Part shown: piece by piece, positions 34,141-46,438 of the stretch | Position numbering within the stretch: the first letter of the stretch is position 1 | How the letters are laid out: every line of letters starts with the position of its first letter | Assembly (NCBI GenBank): GCA_018340805.1 | Contig: JACMZG010001914.1 | Location: forward strand, 30,900,899-30,964,898 | DNA: 64,000 bases | Direction: 5' to 3' | Source of the DNA: Microvelia longipes | Taxonomy: Eukaryota; Arthropoda; Insecta; Hemiptera; Veliidae | The notes under the pieces: model-generated | What the model was told of the DNA's origin: nothing | The model's database searches: none | The model's input: the letters and a program-made list of their open reading frames with translations, nothing else | Program-made: the position numbers and the translations under genes

Positions 34141-35663
34141 GAATAATATAAATAGTAATAGTTTTTACGTAATATATTTATGGGAGAAACATAAGTAAAG
34201 TGTTAGATGTAAAAGTTTTAGTAGCCATACTACAATTATTATTCCTATTTTTATAATAGTAAAATGTTAATAAAAGAAATTTAAAAATTAAAATGGATGA
34301 AGATTCAAAAGTAAAAAAATGTCGTCGAACTAATTGCGTTCAATAAAATTAGCGAACTATTTTATAATTCTAGTCAAAATTAAATAAATTCTTTTAAAAA
34401 CATGTAGAAAAGTAGAAATTAAGTTTCTTAACTTACTTCACTTCATCGAATAAACCGCAGGAAAGATGTGAAGCTCACCCTGGAGCTCAGCATGAAGACT
34501 GAAGGTTTACTGACTAGAGTCGGCTGAAACTGTGTATCATATAATAACCCATCCGCCATCTTGATTACCGTCCTAACAAATAAATTATTAAATATTCCAT
34601 TTTATTTGTATTAAAATTTATTGATGTTTACAATTTACATTAAACAATTCATAATTATTTATTTATTTTTGATCAAACTCGAAAAAAAAATAATTTAATT
34701 GATCAACTAATACTACATACAAGATTAGTTGATTAAGTTAGATTTTTCATAATAATTACAATTTCACGGAAATATTACATTATTTTCGATTATTTTGTCT
34801 TAAATTAAGTAAAATAAATTGTAATTATTATCTATGGCATATATTCTTTAATTATCTGTGTTGTATAAAGTGATTTATCCGGTGTACCAAATAAAATGTT
34901 TTTTTTTTTATATTTTTATTTTTTAAGTATTTTTAAACCATTTATATTTGTTGAGTCTCAACTTAAGACAAGAATAGCAAACTAGGCAAAAAAACATAAA
35001 TATCAATTTTGGCGCGTTTTTTTAAATGTTTGCTGCATGGTTCAGCAACAGAGCGTATCAAGTAAGCTCAACAAAAACAAGAGACTGTCCTTATTAATTT
35101 CATACCAATAGCATTATGATGAAACACTAATAGCCCTTAGCAAGTGCCAAAAATACGCAAACAACATGATTTCAAGGCATTTTTACTCAAATTATTGTAG
35201 CGTTTCCAATGGAGCGTATGTAATGGAGAGAATATCGGCTATACTCCGCTTAAACACTAGGCTCAGTGGAGCGTATTTGGTACCAAGTTCATTTTTTTGT
35301 CCTTTCAGATAAAAGACTTATATCCCTGAGAAAATACCGACATTCAACCAGCATTATAGAAAATACACATTATTATTTTCAAGCAAATGATATTTTTTCA
35401 AGCTAAGAAAAAGTATAGAACTACCAAATACCTTGGATACCAAGTAGTAGGCGCATCAATTTATGGCATTCCGAATAATGGTTAGCGTTGAAGCGCCAAC
35501 GATCGGAAGTCATTAAAATATATCCCATTTTTTGAGGATAAATATAAGATGAAGAAGAATACAATGTTGTTAAATTAATTTGAAAAACCTATGCATATTA
35601 ATTATTATTTATTAAAGTAGGAAATATTCTTGTGAATATATTTTAAATGGTAGATATTTAATA
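34141..35663. other. Upstream region of Chpf, no gene seen
   Basis: AT-rich sequence with a few GGAGCGTAT repeats (35210-35280). It should contain the promoter and 5' UTR of the downstream gene, but I cannot place a TATA box, initiator or first non-coding exon reliably. Confidence 0.4.
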
Positions 35664-38600
35664 ATGGGGGTAAGTCGTTGTGGTAGTTCGTTATACAGAC
35701 AAACTAAAGGTATATTTTTAAGTTTATTTCTAGGTATTATATTCAGTTATGTATTATCACCTTATTTAAACAACGACTGCTTCTCCTCTCTAGACAAAGT
35801 CAGTTTAATTAACTTGCGTGATAGTTTGAACGGCGATTACAAAGATGAGACAAAGATCAATTTTGCTGGCAAACCTTTAAAAGCTAAGAAGACACCACAG
35901 AATCTAGTTAGACCTAGATATTATTCTTCTGAGTTAGGCATACGTGATAAATTGCTGATAGGTGTGCTCACTAACGGCGATACTGTTAATAATTTAGCAG
36001 TTGCTATTAATAAAACAACGACTCACATAGTTGATAAAGTGCTATTTTTTATTGACGCCGATGAAGCTTCTAAAGCAAACGTCTTGTCTCTAAAACTTCA
36101 AGGAATCGTTGGTTTCATTGATACTAAAGAAATACTAAAGATATTTCATGTTATGAAGTACTTTATAGAGAATTACATAGATGATTATGATTATTTCTTT
36201 TTGATAAGAGACAAGAGTTATATCAATGCAAGAATGTTAACAAGGATTTTGAATAAAGTCAGCGTCAGTGAGGATATACATGCGGGTGGCATTAAAGCTG
36301 GAGATGATTCCAATTTTTGCAGTTTAGGTATGTACTTTTTGTTTCATTAGACATCTTTTTTTAAATTCTTGGTTGTACGAATTTTAAGTTTTTTTTTACA
36401 GTGTAATAGAATAACAAGTGAACCAACTCCCCTCAAAAACTTGCGCCAGTGTAGGAACCTTTATTTTTCTAAATGGATGCCAATTGGTTAAGATAAAAAA
36501 CAGATAAGAATGAAAGATGAACTGTCTAAGTATTGTGTAAACAAACTCTACATGTTGATAACAAATTATTTTTAATCTTAAAATTTATATGCATTATTAT
36601 GTTACAGATGGAGGGTTATTACTGAGTAATAGTATTGTGAGGAGTATTGGTAACAGTATGGACTGGTGTGTTAAGAATGCTTTCTCTGATAACGATGAAG
36701 ATAATCTAGGCAGATGTATCCTTCATGCTACTAAACTACCATGTACCCATAGCATACAGGTTTGTATATTAGTCCTGCTATTCATTCAAGCTGTTGTATG
36801 CATGCTCCAAAGGGCTAGATAAGATCCTGCCATAGAGAAAAAAATTGAACAAGAGTAATTTTGTATTTTTTCTATTGGATAAGAGTAAGATTATAAATTT
36901 TGAAAATAAAAGATTTATTTAAAAAAACAATTAACACAAATACTCGTAAGAAATGCAGAGATTGATTAATTAAAAACGAATAGGTTGTGTCCATGTTTAT
37001 GTGTTATTTATTTTTAAGTTAGGTAGCCATGTGAAAAAAACATACCATTGCACTCTACGTAATTTTCAATCCCTGTATTAATTTAAATATATATATTTGT
37101 GTGTTTGTGTATAATGGAGTCATATACTTTCAAAAATATTTTTATACTTGTTAAAGAAAATAATAAACATTTATTTATTTATTTATTATATGTGTTTCTA
37201 GGGTAATTTATTTGAAAGCTTAATTCTACCTTCGGATAACCAGTTAGAGTTCGTATCTCAACCTCTGCAAGAAGCTGTTACATATGCAACTATCAGGGAT
37301 CCTAATGTTATTTATAGACTTCATTACCAACTTGCTAAGGTAAGTCAACCATTAGTAAATTTGAGCTTAGAGGGGCGAGTGAGCAATTCATATTAGCTTC
37401 CTGAATAGAGTTGAAATTCTACAGTTATTGTTGGATCATAAAAGTTAAGCAGTATCAAGCGAGTTATGAGCCTGTTTGGGTTACTGCTGGGAATAAAACT
37501 AATGTATTTTCTGTCTGAGGATGAGTGGAGCAAATACGATGTGGTGAGGAAAAGATCCAAGGTACCCTATTTCAAAGTAGTGAGAATGAGCAAAGCAAAT
37601 CTGATGTGGTGAGGAAATGATCTGAGGTACCCTATTTCAAAGTAGTGAGAATGAGCAAAGCAAATCTGATGTGGTGAGGAAATGATCTGAGGTACCCTAT
37701 TTCAAAGTAAGAGAATGAGTAAAGCAAATCTGATGTGGTGAGAAATGATCTGAGGTACCCTATTTCAAAGTAGTGAGAATGAGCAAAGCAAATCTGATGT
37801 GGTGAGGAAATGATCTGAGGTACCCTATTTCAAAGTAGTGAGAATGAGTAAAGCAAATCTGATGTGGTGAGGAAAAGTTCCGTACCCCATAACCAATTTT
37901 TAATAAATGTTATTAATGTTTCTTTCTCCTTGTGTCATAGAAAAGGTTAACAGAAACCAAGAGGTTAATAGAATCTTTAGGTAGCACTATGGAGGGTGAG
38001 CATACCTGGCCTGTTGGTTCCTATCCTCCGAAGCAACCAGCCACAAGGTTTGATCTGATCCCTTGGCAGTATTTTGATTTATCTAATCTGTACTTTCCAT
38101 CTAGCAGAGAAAATATTAAACTATTGACTGGACCAACATTACAGGATGTTCAGGTTTGTTGTTGAATTTTTACTTTAAACCCTAATAATACATGCACCCG
38201 TAGAGTAATATAGTAAACTATATTACAAGTGTAATACTGTCTAGAGATTCACCAAGTATTATCTCTCCATTTTCCTCTATCTTATTCTTTTTATTCTTGG
38301 GTATTTACTATTCCCTGAATGATTTATTGGAAACAATGGTAAATAAGTATATTTTTGTCTTAAGTTTCACCAAGTGTTACCTCTCAATTTCCCTCTCTAT
38401 CGAACTGTTATTATTCTTGGGTATTCGTTCTACCCTGTATAAGTTCTTGAAATGATTGTAATGAAGTCTATTACTGCAATTATCTTCTTTATTTACTTTT
38501 TAATTAATCTTAATCTTTTGCAGAAAGTTGTAGAGACAAGTGTATCTTGGATAATAGAGAAATATAAAGGCGACTTAAGCTACAGGCGTTTAGTAAACGG

Positions 38601-41600
38601 TTACATGAGGTTTGATCAGTCTAGAGGGCTTGATTATATACTTGACTTAGCTTTCAAAGATTCTACTGGAAGGGAATCCATTAAGAGGTAATTATATAGG
38701 TATTGGGTAATTTATATTGGTTTATTTTGATTGTTATTATTATATTATTTACTTGATTTTACAGAATTTCTGAATACTTGGTGTTATAATTTTAATCCGA
38801 ATTGAAGAAAAGGGTCTCTTTACAAAAATAATTGATTGGCAAAGTGCTTTCAGCTCAAAATCAGGCCAGCTTCATTGCCATGATATAATACATCAAACTA
38901 TTTTCTTTTTATGATGTTATAGCTCGATGGGTTAATTAAGAGCTTTTATGTTGTAGAGGATGTCTATCATAATTATTGATAATTATGATGCTGCATGTTT
39001 TCAATGAATTAATTTTATCATTTTCTCAAACCAATACTTGCAAGTAGTAAGTATTATTTACAGAATATCTAATGGTTATTTTGATTATCTTACATGTCTT
39101 TCCCTTAGCTGAGGTTTAGGGAAAAGTAAGTATTAGTTTATTTGTTATAGTTTTAGTTTCTCTATGCCCTTAAAAAATAGGCTTATTTTCAATGTGTTCT
39201 TTTCTCCCTCTTGTGATGATTCTTAAGTCTGAGCTTGAATCTATCGGAAGAAAATCAACTAGCAGTAGAAAATATGATTATGATAAAATTGCACAAAAAC
39301 AAGTTTAGAACGTATAATATATTGTCTAACCACAATTAATGTTAATAGATTAACAATTTATAAAAATAACGGACTGGTTTCAACTGTAATACAGCCGTCT
39401 TCAGAGTTTGTTTTATTTGTTATACCAGGTTCCCAGTTCTCTAAGCTCCAAACTAAGCCTAGATACTTCTCTTATATTATACTTTGTTTATACGTTACTG
39501 TGCTGTTGTTTCAGAGTGGAAGTGTGCAAACCTTTAGGTCGTGTGGAAGTTTTAAGTGTGCCTTATGTGACTGAGAACAGTCGAGTCACCATATTACTCC
39601 CTGTCAGGGCTGACAGTGCCCAGCAAGCTCTTAAATTTATGAAGAAATATTCTCAAATTTTTATGCAAACTTCTGAATTAACTTTCCTGCTATTGGTAAG
39701 TGTTAAATCTAAATGATAGTCCAAGAGTAGAGAGTAAGATATATGTGTGTGTGTGTGTGTGCAAGCATAATTGATCCCAACTCCCCCTATCTGAACAACA
39801 ACCTACTCATGTGATGTTTACTTCCGGTGATGAGTTTACATTATTCCCTTTGTCACCTTCTTTATATTATTCATTTGAATGTTAAAACTAAAAGTCATTG
39901 TCATTAACTTAAGCATTTCATTTTTAATCGTAACTTCACAGTTACGAAAGTTTAATGTCCTACCTTATTCTTTTTCATATATTTATTTGTCTTGTTGGAA
40001 CAACACTTGTTTGATTAATACAGATTAACAATGTAAACAATTCTTCATGAGTATCAGTAATATTTATTATATGATCTTTTGCCTATCTATATTGTTTTAC
40101 ATAAACAAAATGATTGCATGCGAACTTGTAATCAAACTATTATGCAGATTATAATAGATAGATATATTTTATTTTAAGATTTTACTCTATGATCCAAGTC
40201 TACCTGGTAAAGGACACTCACAGGACATATTCAAAGAAGTCAAAGAGCTAGCTCAAGATTTAACTTTTAAGCATAGAAAAGATTACAGCAAGATTGCTTG
40301 GCTTTCTATTAAGGTATGGTTTGTTCTTATTTGAGAGACACTATTTTAGATGAGTTTAGCTTTGGTGAGTTTAGAAACACCGACTAGTGCCAGTTATCAC
40401 CAGCCCAGTCAGTTATTTATATTTTGAGACCTAAATTCAACATCCATGTTCATGAATTTATTATTTTTTGAACCATTTGTTTTATAATAAATTTACTGAA
40501 CAGTGGAGTAAAATATTAAATAAGAACTACAGTCTCTCCACTTTTAAGTATTTGTCATTTACAGTGCCAGCTTATCTACAGCTAACAAGCATTGTCAGAG
40601 CTGTTTTTCTTAGCTGATGAAGCTAAGAAAAGATTACGTACTGATTATTTGAGACAGACGGAATTTGATTGTATATTGATGTTGGCTGTTTAAGTCAGCT
40701 CTGTAAATTAAGTTTATTTATATAATAGAGGTGTTTAATTTGCTATTTTTTATCCTAATTATATTTTTATAAATCCTTGCTAAATTAAAGTTAATGCTCG
40801 GGATGAATGTTTCAGCACTGCAAAAACCTTAATTAATTAGGTCAACTCAAATAATTTCACCTTGGTTTAATGCAATTGATTTTTCTTTTAGCAAATTTAC
40901 ATTAAAATAGGTTAGTTGATCCAATAAGGGAACCAAATGACCTTCTTATTAACCACGCCTGTGGTTCAGTTACCCAGGCGTGGTTAAAGCTTTTTTGAGG
41001 GATATTACGCTTTTGCATTATTAAAGCAATGAAATTTCATTATATCACTCTACATTGTTTAATTTTTCAGATAAATTCATTTAACTTATTTTTTGATTGT
41101 AGGTTCCTAAGTATAATGGCGGTGCAGCTCCGCTATATGATGATCTTTTATATTTTGCTATGGTTGATCTTGTCATGAAGAAACTTCCTCAGCAGTCTCT
41201 TGTTCTTTTCTCTGATCCATATGTCGATTTGAATGTTGATTACATTAACAGAGTAAGTTCATCAATAAATATGATACCAAATGGATAATAATACGAATGT
41301 ATATCATAATTGGAGTTGTTTTCTCAGGCTGTTCAAATAGGGGCAGAGTAAAGTGTGTGTGTATTGTTAAATGCATTATTTAGTATTAATGAGTTTTTAT
41401 GTTTCGATGTCATTCTTTGATTTAATTATCCTTTCCAGTGTTTTTTATATAAAATATAATGAAAACATTTCATTAGTTATTTGCTTCATTAGTTGTATCT
41501 TTATTTATTTATATAGTAAGGGGGCTGAAGCCCTCCTCCCTAAGATAGATTTTTATCAAGGGTCATCTTTGTACAAAGGTTTATTTGATTTCCCCTTGCC

Positions 41601-43894
41601 TTTTTCCGTTAGCAACTGACTGAACAGCCGATAAACAATTTCACAAGGGTTAGTAGGTTTTATAAATGGAGCTGAGTACAAGGGTTAGTTTTATTATGCT
41701 GTTACATTTAAAATAAATATTTGTTTCAGGTGAGAATGAACACCATAGCCACTAGACTGATATATAGCCCCATTCCTTTTACAGAGTTCCGTCCTGATAT
41801 CACAACTCACAGTCCTAGAGACACTCGCAAGGAGGAAACTCTGGAGATTCATAGAACATCGGGACATTTCAATCCTTACAATACCAGGCACATTTCTTTC
41901 TATACTTCAGATTTCTTTGCTGGTAATTTTTTTATAACTAATGTCATTTTATATTAATTTAATCAGATTAAAGTCACTGGAATATAAATTACTACCCAGT
42001 TAAACTTGACCAGTCATTATTTTCTTAAAACTGACTGTAAAGCGCAGCTCTTGCACAGCCTCATGGCCAGCCTTTATATTAATATTAATTTTATTTATTT
42101 ACCAATGTACTGTACAAAGTACGAGTACATTTTAAAGCATATTAGGTACTTTGGCCAAAGGTAACCTAAAACTATCAGGTAGCCAATTTTATCTAGGTTG
42201 CTAAATTGCCCAAAAGCAAAGTAAGTCTTTCAGGAAATTTTTAAAATGTTTTTGTAAAAACAAATAAAATTGGGAGGATCATTGCTACCTGATTGCTAAT
42301 AATATGTCATACCTTAATATTTTCTTAATGAAAATTAACAAGTTTCACTCCAAACTCTATTGGTGCTTCCAACTTAAAATTCCATTAAAAAGTACTTTAT
42401 TGCCAAAAGTTACAATAATAAAACTGTAATAAAATTAGCACTACTCCATAATTATAAAAGGCAATTCCACAAGGTCTATTTAGTCCTTAGTGTGGGTATG
42501 ATAAGATAAAATAAATATAAGGTTATGGGTTAGGTTATAGCAGAAAAAATAACTAAGAAAAGATTTAATGATAAAAAGACTTATAAAAAGGACATTGTAA
42601 ATAAATAAAATATGAATACACTTGACAAAATAAAAGATAAAAATTTGTTAATTGGGAAAACATAGAACTACATAAGAATTAATAATTTAATATAGTATGG
42701 AAGATTTTATTTAGTTTGAGGCTGAAGTTCATTATTATTTTAAACTTTACTTTAAGTGTGAAACAATTTTCCATGTTTTCTCCTTTATTTCTTTATCTAT
42801 TTGACAAAAAGAAGAGTATGAAGATATAAATTACTCTTCATTGGACTCCAGTTCATTCTATGGACTCAAACTCATTCTGAGAACTCCAGCTCACTCTAAT
42901 CATTCATTCAATATTTTTTGTTTCAGCTCGGAAAGGAGTTCAGAATTATTTACCATCAGTGAAATATGATCGTGACATAGCTACTCTTATCAAGAGCTAT
43001 GATGCTGTTATGAAATCTCATGCTAACCAGCGACTCCCTCCAAGTTCTCTACTTGAACTATTCACTACTAGAGCAGGTATATTCCTTAATGGAGTTTACT
43101 TGTTAAGAAAAGTCTCTGACTCAGTGTCTGCCGATACTCAGAAAACCATTTATTAACTGACTTCTATAGTCATTCTTATTGTAATAAACTTCGGGGGTGA
43201 GGCTTGCCATGTAGATTATTTTTTTCTTTTAAAAAGAAATCCATAAGAGCTATTTTCAAACTATCATCAAGAGAGTCATGTTTTGTCTTTTTTAAAAAAG
43301 CCTATTCTTACTCACACCTACCCCTTCCTCTACCATGTACTACATCTCTCCACCCAGTCCATAAACAACTTTGAAGATGGCTGTATTACAGTAAAAACCA
43401 GTCTGTTATTTTATTGTTTATCAACTAAAATTAATCGTGATTAGACAAAACACTATTTGTTCTAAACTTTTGTTTTTGTTATTTTATCATAATTCTGTTT
43501 AACGTATACCACAAAATCTCTATTAAAACAACTATGATATCACCATTCAGGCAATTTTTTTTTACAAAATTCAAAACATAAGGAGAGTGATTTTGATTTA
43601 GTTTTATTATTAATTATTTATTCATTATGATATATTTTTTATATTTATTGTCTCATATTATCTTAATTATATTTTTTCTGATTTACAGATGAAATAAGTG
43701 TATTACGTGCTCCTGAACCAGCTTTGAAATTGCTTCATTCGTCCGACTTCTGTTCAAAGTTAGAAGAAGGTGTTAAAGGAACTCCTCGTTCAATTCAGCT
43801 GTTGAACTGTATATCAGAGAGGGACCTCTCAACAGCAACTAGATCTCAGCTAGCTTCCACTATATTGGATCTCAATCTTACTAATCTACATTAG
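35664..43894 (+). CDS. Chpf: Chondroitin polymerizing factor (CHPF/CHPF2 type), 11 exons, 781 aa
   Basis: Exons: 35664-36327, 36608-36759, 37202-37339, 37941-38153, 38524-38687, 39515-39695, 40179-40313, 41103-41252, 41730-41922, 42927-43076, 43689-43894. All junctions are GT-AG, the phases agree, and the coding length is 2346 nt including TAG. It encodes a type II Golgi membrane protein: cytoplasmic start, membrane anchor about residues 17-32, then a luminal part. Blocks shared with vertebrate CHPF/CHPF2: RPRYYSSELGIRDKLLIGVL (84-101), a conserved glycosylation site NKT (116), NGYMRFDQSRGLDYILDL (414-431), SVPYVTEN (458-465) and the C-terminal RAPEP block. Length equals the family norm (~775). 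CHPF partners with chondroitin synthase to polymerise GlcA/GalNAc. The N-terminal DDT-type metal site is RDKSY here (182), suggesting a non-catalytic subunit. The first Met is the only one before the anchor. Confidence 0.88.
37405..37496 (+). pseudogene. 5S rRNA-like relic (possible SINE head) in Chpf intron 3
   Basis: GGATCATAAAAGTTAAGCAG (37433-37452) followed by TATCAAGCGAGTTATGAGCC and TGTTTGGGTTACTGCTGGGA follows the internal part of animal 5S rRNA: the GATCACCGAA(A/G)TTAAGCAG segment, the GGGCG(C/T)GGTTAGTACTT segment and the GG(G/T)GACCGCTTGGGAA segment. Spacing is preserved over about 65 nt. The 5' third is less clear (CTGAATAGAG near 37400). The internal promoter region is the part retained, as in 5S-derived SINEs, but no SINE body was recognised downstream. 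Confidence 0.55.
37514..37885 (+). repeat. Tandem array, 65-bp unit, ~6 copies, in Chpf intron 3
   Basis: The unit contains GATGTGGTGAGGAAATGATC, TGAGGTACCCTATTTCAAAG and TAGTGAGAATGAGCAAAGCA. Middle copies are almost identical; the first and last are diverged (AAGATCCAAGG, AAAGTTCCGTACC). It begins just after the 5S-like relic. Confidence 0.95.
39285..39410 (-). mobile_element. Element end E, copy 1, in Chpf intron 5
   Basis: Reverse-complemented, it reads GAAGACGGCTGTATTACAGT then TGAAACCAGTCCGTTATTTT and matches 43371-43495. A short hairpin (CTGTA/TACAG) is followed by GAAACC, the layout of Penelope-like element ends. No protein remains. Confidence 0.6.
39740..39762 (+). repeat. (GT)n microsatellite in Chpf intron 6
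   Basis: ATATGTGTGTGTGTGTGTGT, about ten GT units, lies shortly after the exon 6 donor. Confidence 0.9.
40949..40987. repeat. 13-bp perfect hairpin in Chpf intron 7
   Basis: TTAACCACGCCTG (40949-40961) and CAGGCGTGGTTAA (40975-40987) are exact inverted copies around a 13-nt loop. The GC-rich stem stands out in the AT-rich intron. Confidence 0.85.
43368..43495 (+). mobile_element. Element end E, copy 2, in Chpf intron 10
   Basis: GAAGATGGCTGTATTACAGT, AACCAGTCTGTTATTTTATT and TTCTAAACTTTTGTTTTTGT parallel copy 1 in the opposite orientation. Family identity is uncertain. Confidence 0.6.
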
Positions 43895-45355
43895 AAATCA
43901 TTTGAGCAACAGAAAAACTAATTCAAATTATTGTTTGTGAATTTCACAAAGGATAATGAATTTATAAATTTTCACATTTTATGATGAAAATTTACATGAA
44001 TGATCTGTAATATATCTAGTTTTGATGTTATATTTGAGTCAAAAATGGTGGGATTGTCACATTTTTTAAGACAAATTGTTTTCTAGATGTGAGCTTTGCA
44101 TCACCCTATGATCAGGCTATTTTAAAATTTCCCAAGGTTTATTTACTCTTATGTATAAAATATAATTTTAATATAAATGTTTCTTTTAAAAAATTATTTA
44201 TCCCCTAAAAGTTTGTAAAATCATTAATATTGGGTGACTTTGTCAGTAGAATGTAACGACTATTAACCTCTATGTCACCTTAACTAGAGGATTAATTTTG
44301 AAATAGTTGGTAGCAGTGGGCTCCCTCCACAAATTATTGCTATGAATCAATCAGAGTGCAAAAATACTACATATATCATAGCGAAAAAGTTGTTCATTTT
44401 AGACCATTATTAAAAATATGTTTAGTTAAGGGTGGAGGGGAATTGGATTCGGAACTCCAGACTGACTCAGATATGACTAGACAAAGTCCATTGTGAGATT
44501 GAAAGGTGGCTTTGTTTATCTTAATAAATGCATTGTGGAGAGATTTTAGTTAATTGCAATATTATATAACCACCACTCAATTTTATTTAAATTGAGTTCT
44601 TTAGTTTTTTCTGTAATCTATAGTTATTGTATGTATTTATATTGCTACATCTCAAATTCTGGTAACCTACTCAGCTAGATTTAATTATCCATGATATCAT
44701 GTTCTCCTAGATAGCAAACCTACCAGCCTATTCAAAAAACTTTGTAGAAGTTTAACTTAGCTTTAAGATTCAAACCCAGTAAGTTTTCATCTCAGGGGTT
44801 TATTTACTCATTTCTTCTTACATTGATCTATTAAAATATATTTTGTTAGCTAGTGTTTTACATTTTAATTATATTTTATTATTTTACTACTTTTTAACCA
44901 AAGAAATGTTATTTGTTGGTTGGGCAATATTATTAGATCTGACTGCCATTTTATAAATATTTATATTTTTATGTGCCTTATAGCTTTATTTCTGCTTTGT
45001 AATTAATTATTAGTGTTAAGTTAGCCTTTATTCTAATAGAGGATTTTGCCCATTTGTGACTTCTTCCTTTTGATTTTATACTTAATTATTAAAACCTATT
45101 CAAGACCCATTCAAGACCTATTTTAATAAATAAAATATAAATTTTAAATGCTTAACAATAAGAAAAAATGTCTTCTTTATGATTATAAAAATTCAATATT
45201 GTTAATATTCAAGAAGACTATAAACATGTGGTGTTTACCCCAAAGCTTATTTTATTTTATATTGTTATTATATATTTTTACTTATCGTTATTTATACCGT
45301 TGGTATATAGGAAAAGTATTCTGTTCGCAATCAAATCCAAAGCGGGATTTCACCT
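43895..45355 (+). other. Chpf 3' UTR and downstream spacer
   Basis: The 3' UTR starts here. The first canonical AATAAA I see on the plus strand is at 44523-44528, giving a predicted 3' UTR of about 650 nt. No coding blocks were found beyond it. Confidence 0.45.
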
Positions 45356-45665
45356 GACTTATCCGTTTCAGGTCTTTTATCTGTCTATAGATATGTGTTT
45401 TTGTGTGTACCTGTATCTGTCTGTAGATATGTTTTTGTGTGTACCTGTATCTGTCTGTAGATATGTGTTTTTGTGTACCTGTATCTGTCTGTAGATATGT
45501 TTTTGTGTGTACCTGTATCTGTCTGTAGATATGTTTTTTTTGTGTGTAATGTATCTGTCTGTAGATATGTGTTTTGTGTGACCCTGTATCTGTCTGTAGA
45601 ATATGTTTTGTGTGTACCTGTATCGTGTCGTGTAGATATGTGTTTTTTGTGTGTACCTGTATCTG
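45356..45665 (+). repeat. Minisatellite, 34-36-bp unit, ~8 copies
   Basis: The unit contains GTACCTGTATCTGTCTGTAG and ATATGTGTTTTTGTGT. Length variation is mostly in the T run. Open frames on both strands through it are artefacts. Confidence 0.95.
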
Positions 45666-46337
45666 AGTATTCCTGATTGAGAAAATTGACCCTGAAATCG
45701 ACACCATTTGTATATATGTCATCTTGAGACAGTGCTCTCTCTTTAACTGTTGGCTCTTAGTATACACAATTTTTTCCAGTTTGTAATGTTTTGATCAGAC
45801 TATTGAGAGTTTTATTGGTTCCTATTTTTGTTATCATATCTTGATCATGAAAGAGGTGTTCCTATCTTTTGCTAAGCCTACTACTAGAGAAAGTATTTTG
45901 GTGCTAGTATTATTTAGTTAATAGTTTAATTTTAAATTTATATGTGCCTTATTATAGATTAAATAATGTTTTAGTGCCTTATTCTGATTATGTTATTATA
46001 CGTTTGCTTAGCTATATTTTGCTATAATTTTTATATACTTTATGAATTAAATTTATTTTAAGAAATTAGCTTTATTTTTGACTTTTTCCTTCATTGTCCT
46101 TACAATAGCTGCTTTCCTGTATGCTAATTTTGCTGAATAGGTCTAAGCTTTTAATGACTTCCTTCAATTAGGCTAAGGTTGGAATTTGACCATCAGCTGA
46201 AATTGGAATCATCATTGGAACAATAACATGGGTGCCTGTGTGCTATGAGTATTAGGAGATCACTTTTTTGCTTCACAAGGTCCATGCCCATCAGGGATGT
46301 GTCATTAATGGCTATATTTTTTTATTATATTGAAGAG
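45666..46337. other. AT-rich spacer, no gene seen
   Basis: Nothing recognisable was found. Confidence 0.4.
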
Positions 46338-46339
46338 TC

Positions 46340-46383
<44 letters not shown>

Positions 46384-46425
46384 ATATATATATTATATAT
46401 ATATATATAATATATATATAATATC
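46338..46425. repeat. (TA)n tract flanked by inverted words
   Basis: A TA tract with internal symmetry, bounded by TTTTATTATATTGAAGA on the left and TCTTCAATATAATAAAA on the right. Confidence 0.9.
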
Positions 46426-46438
46426 TTCAATATAATAA

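Noticed and set aside
38452..38691. A stand-alone 79-codon gene
   Set aside because: It is Chpf exon 5 read through its upstream intron sequence.
45288..45767. 159-codon minus-strand frame with HTKTYLQTDTG repeats
   Set aside because: Translation of the 34-36-bp minisatellite; no conserved domain.
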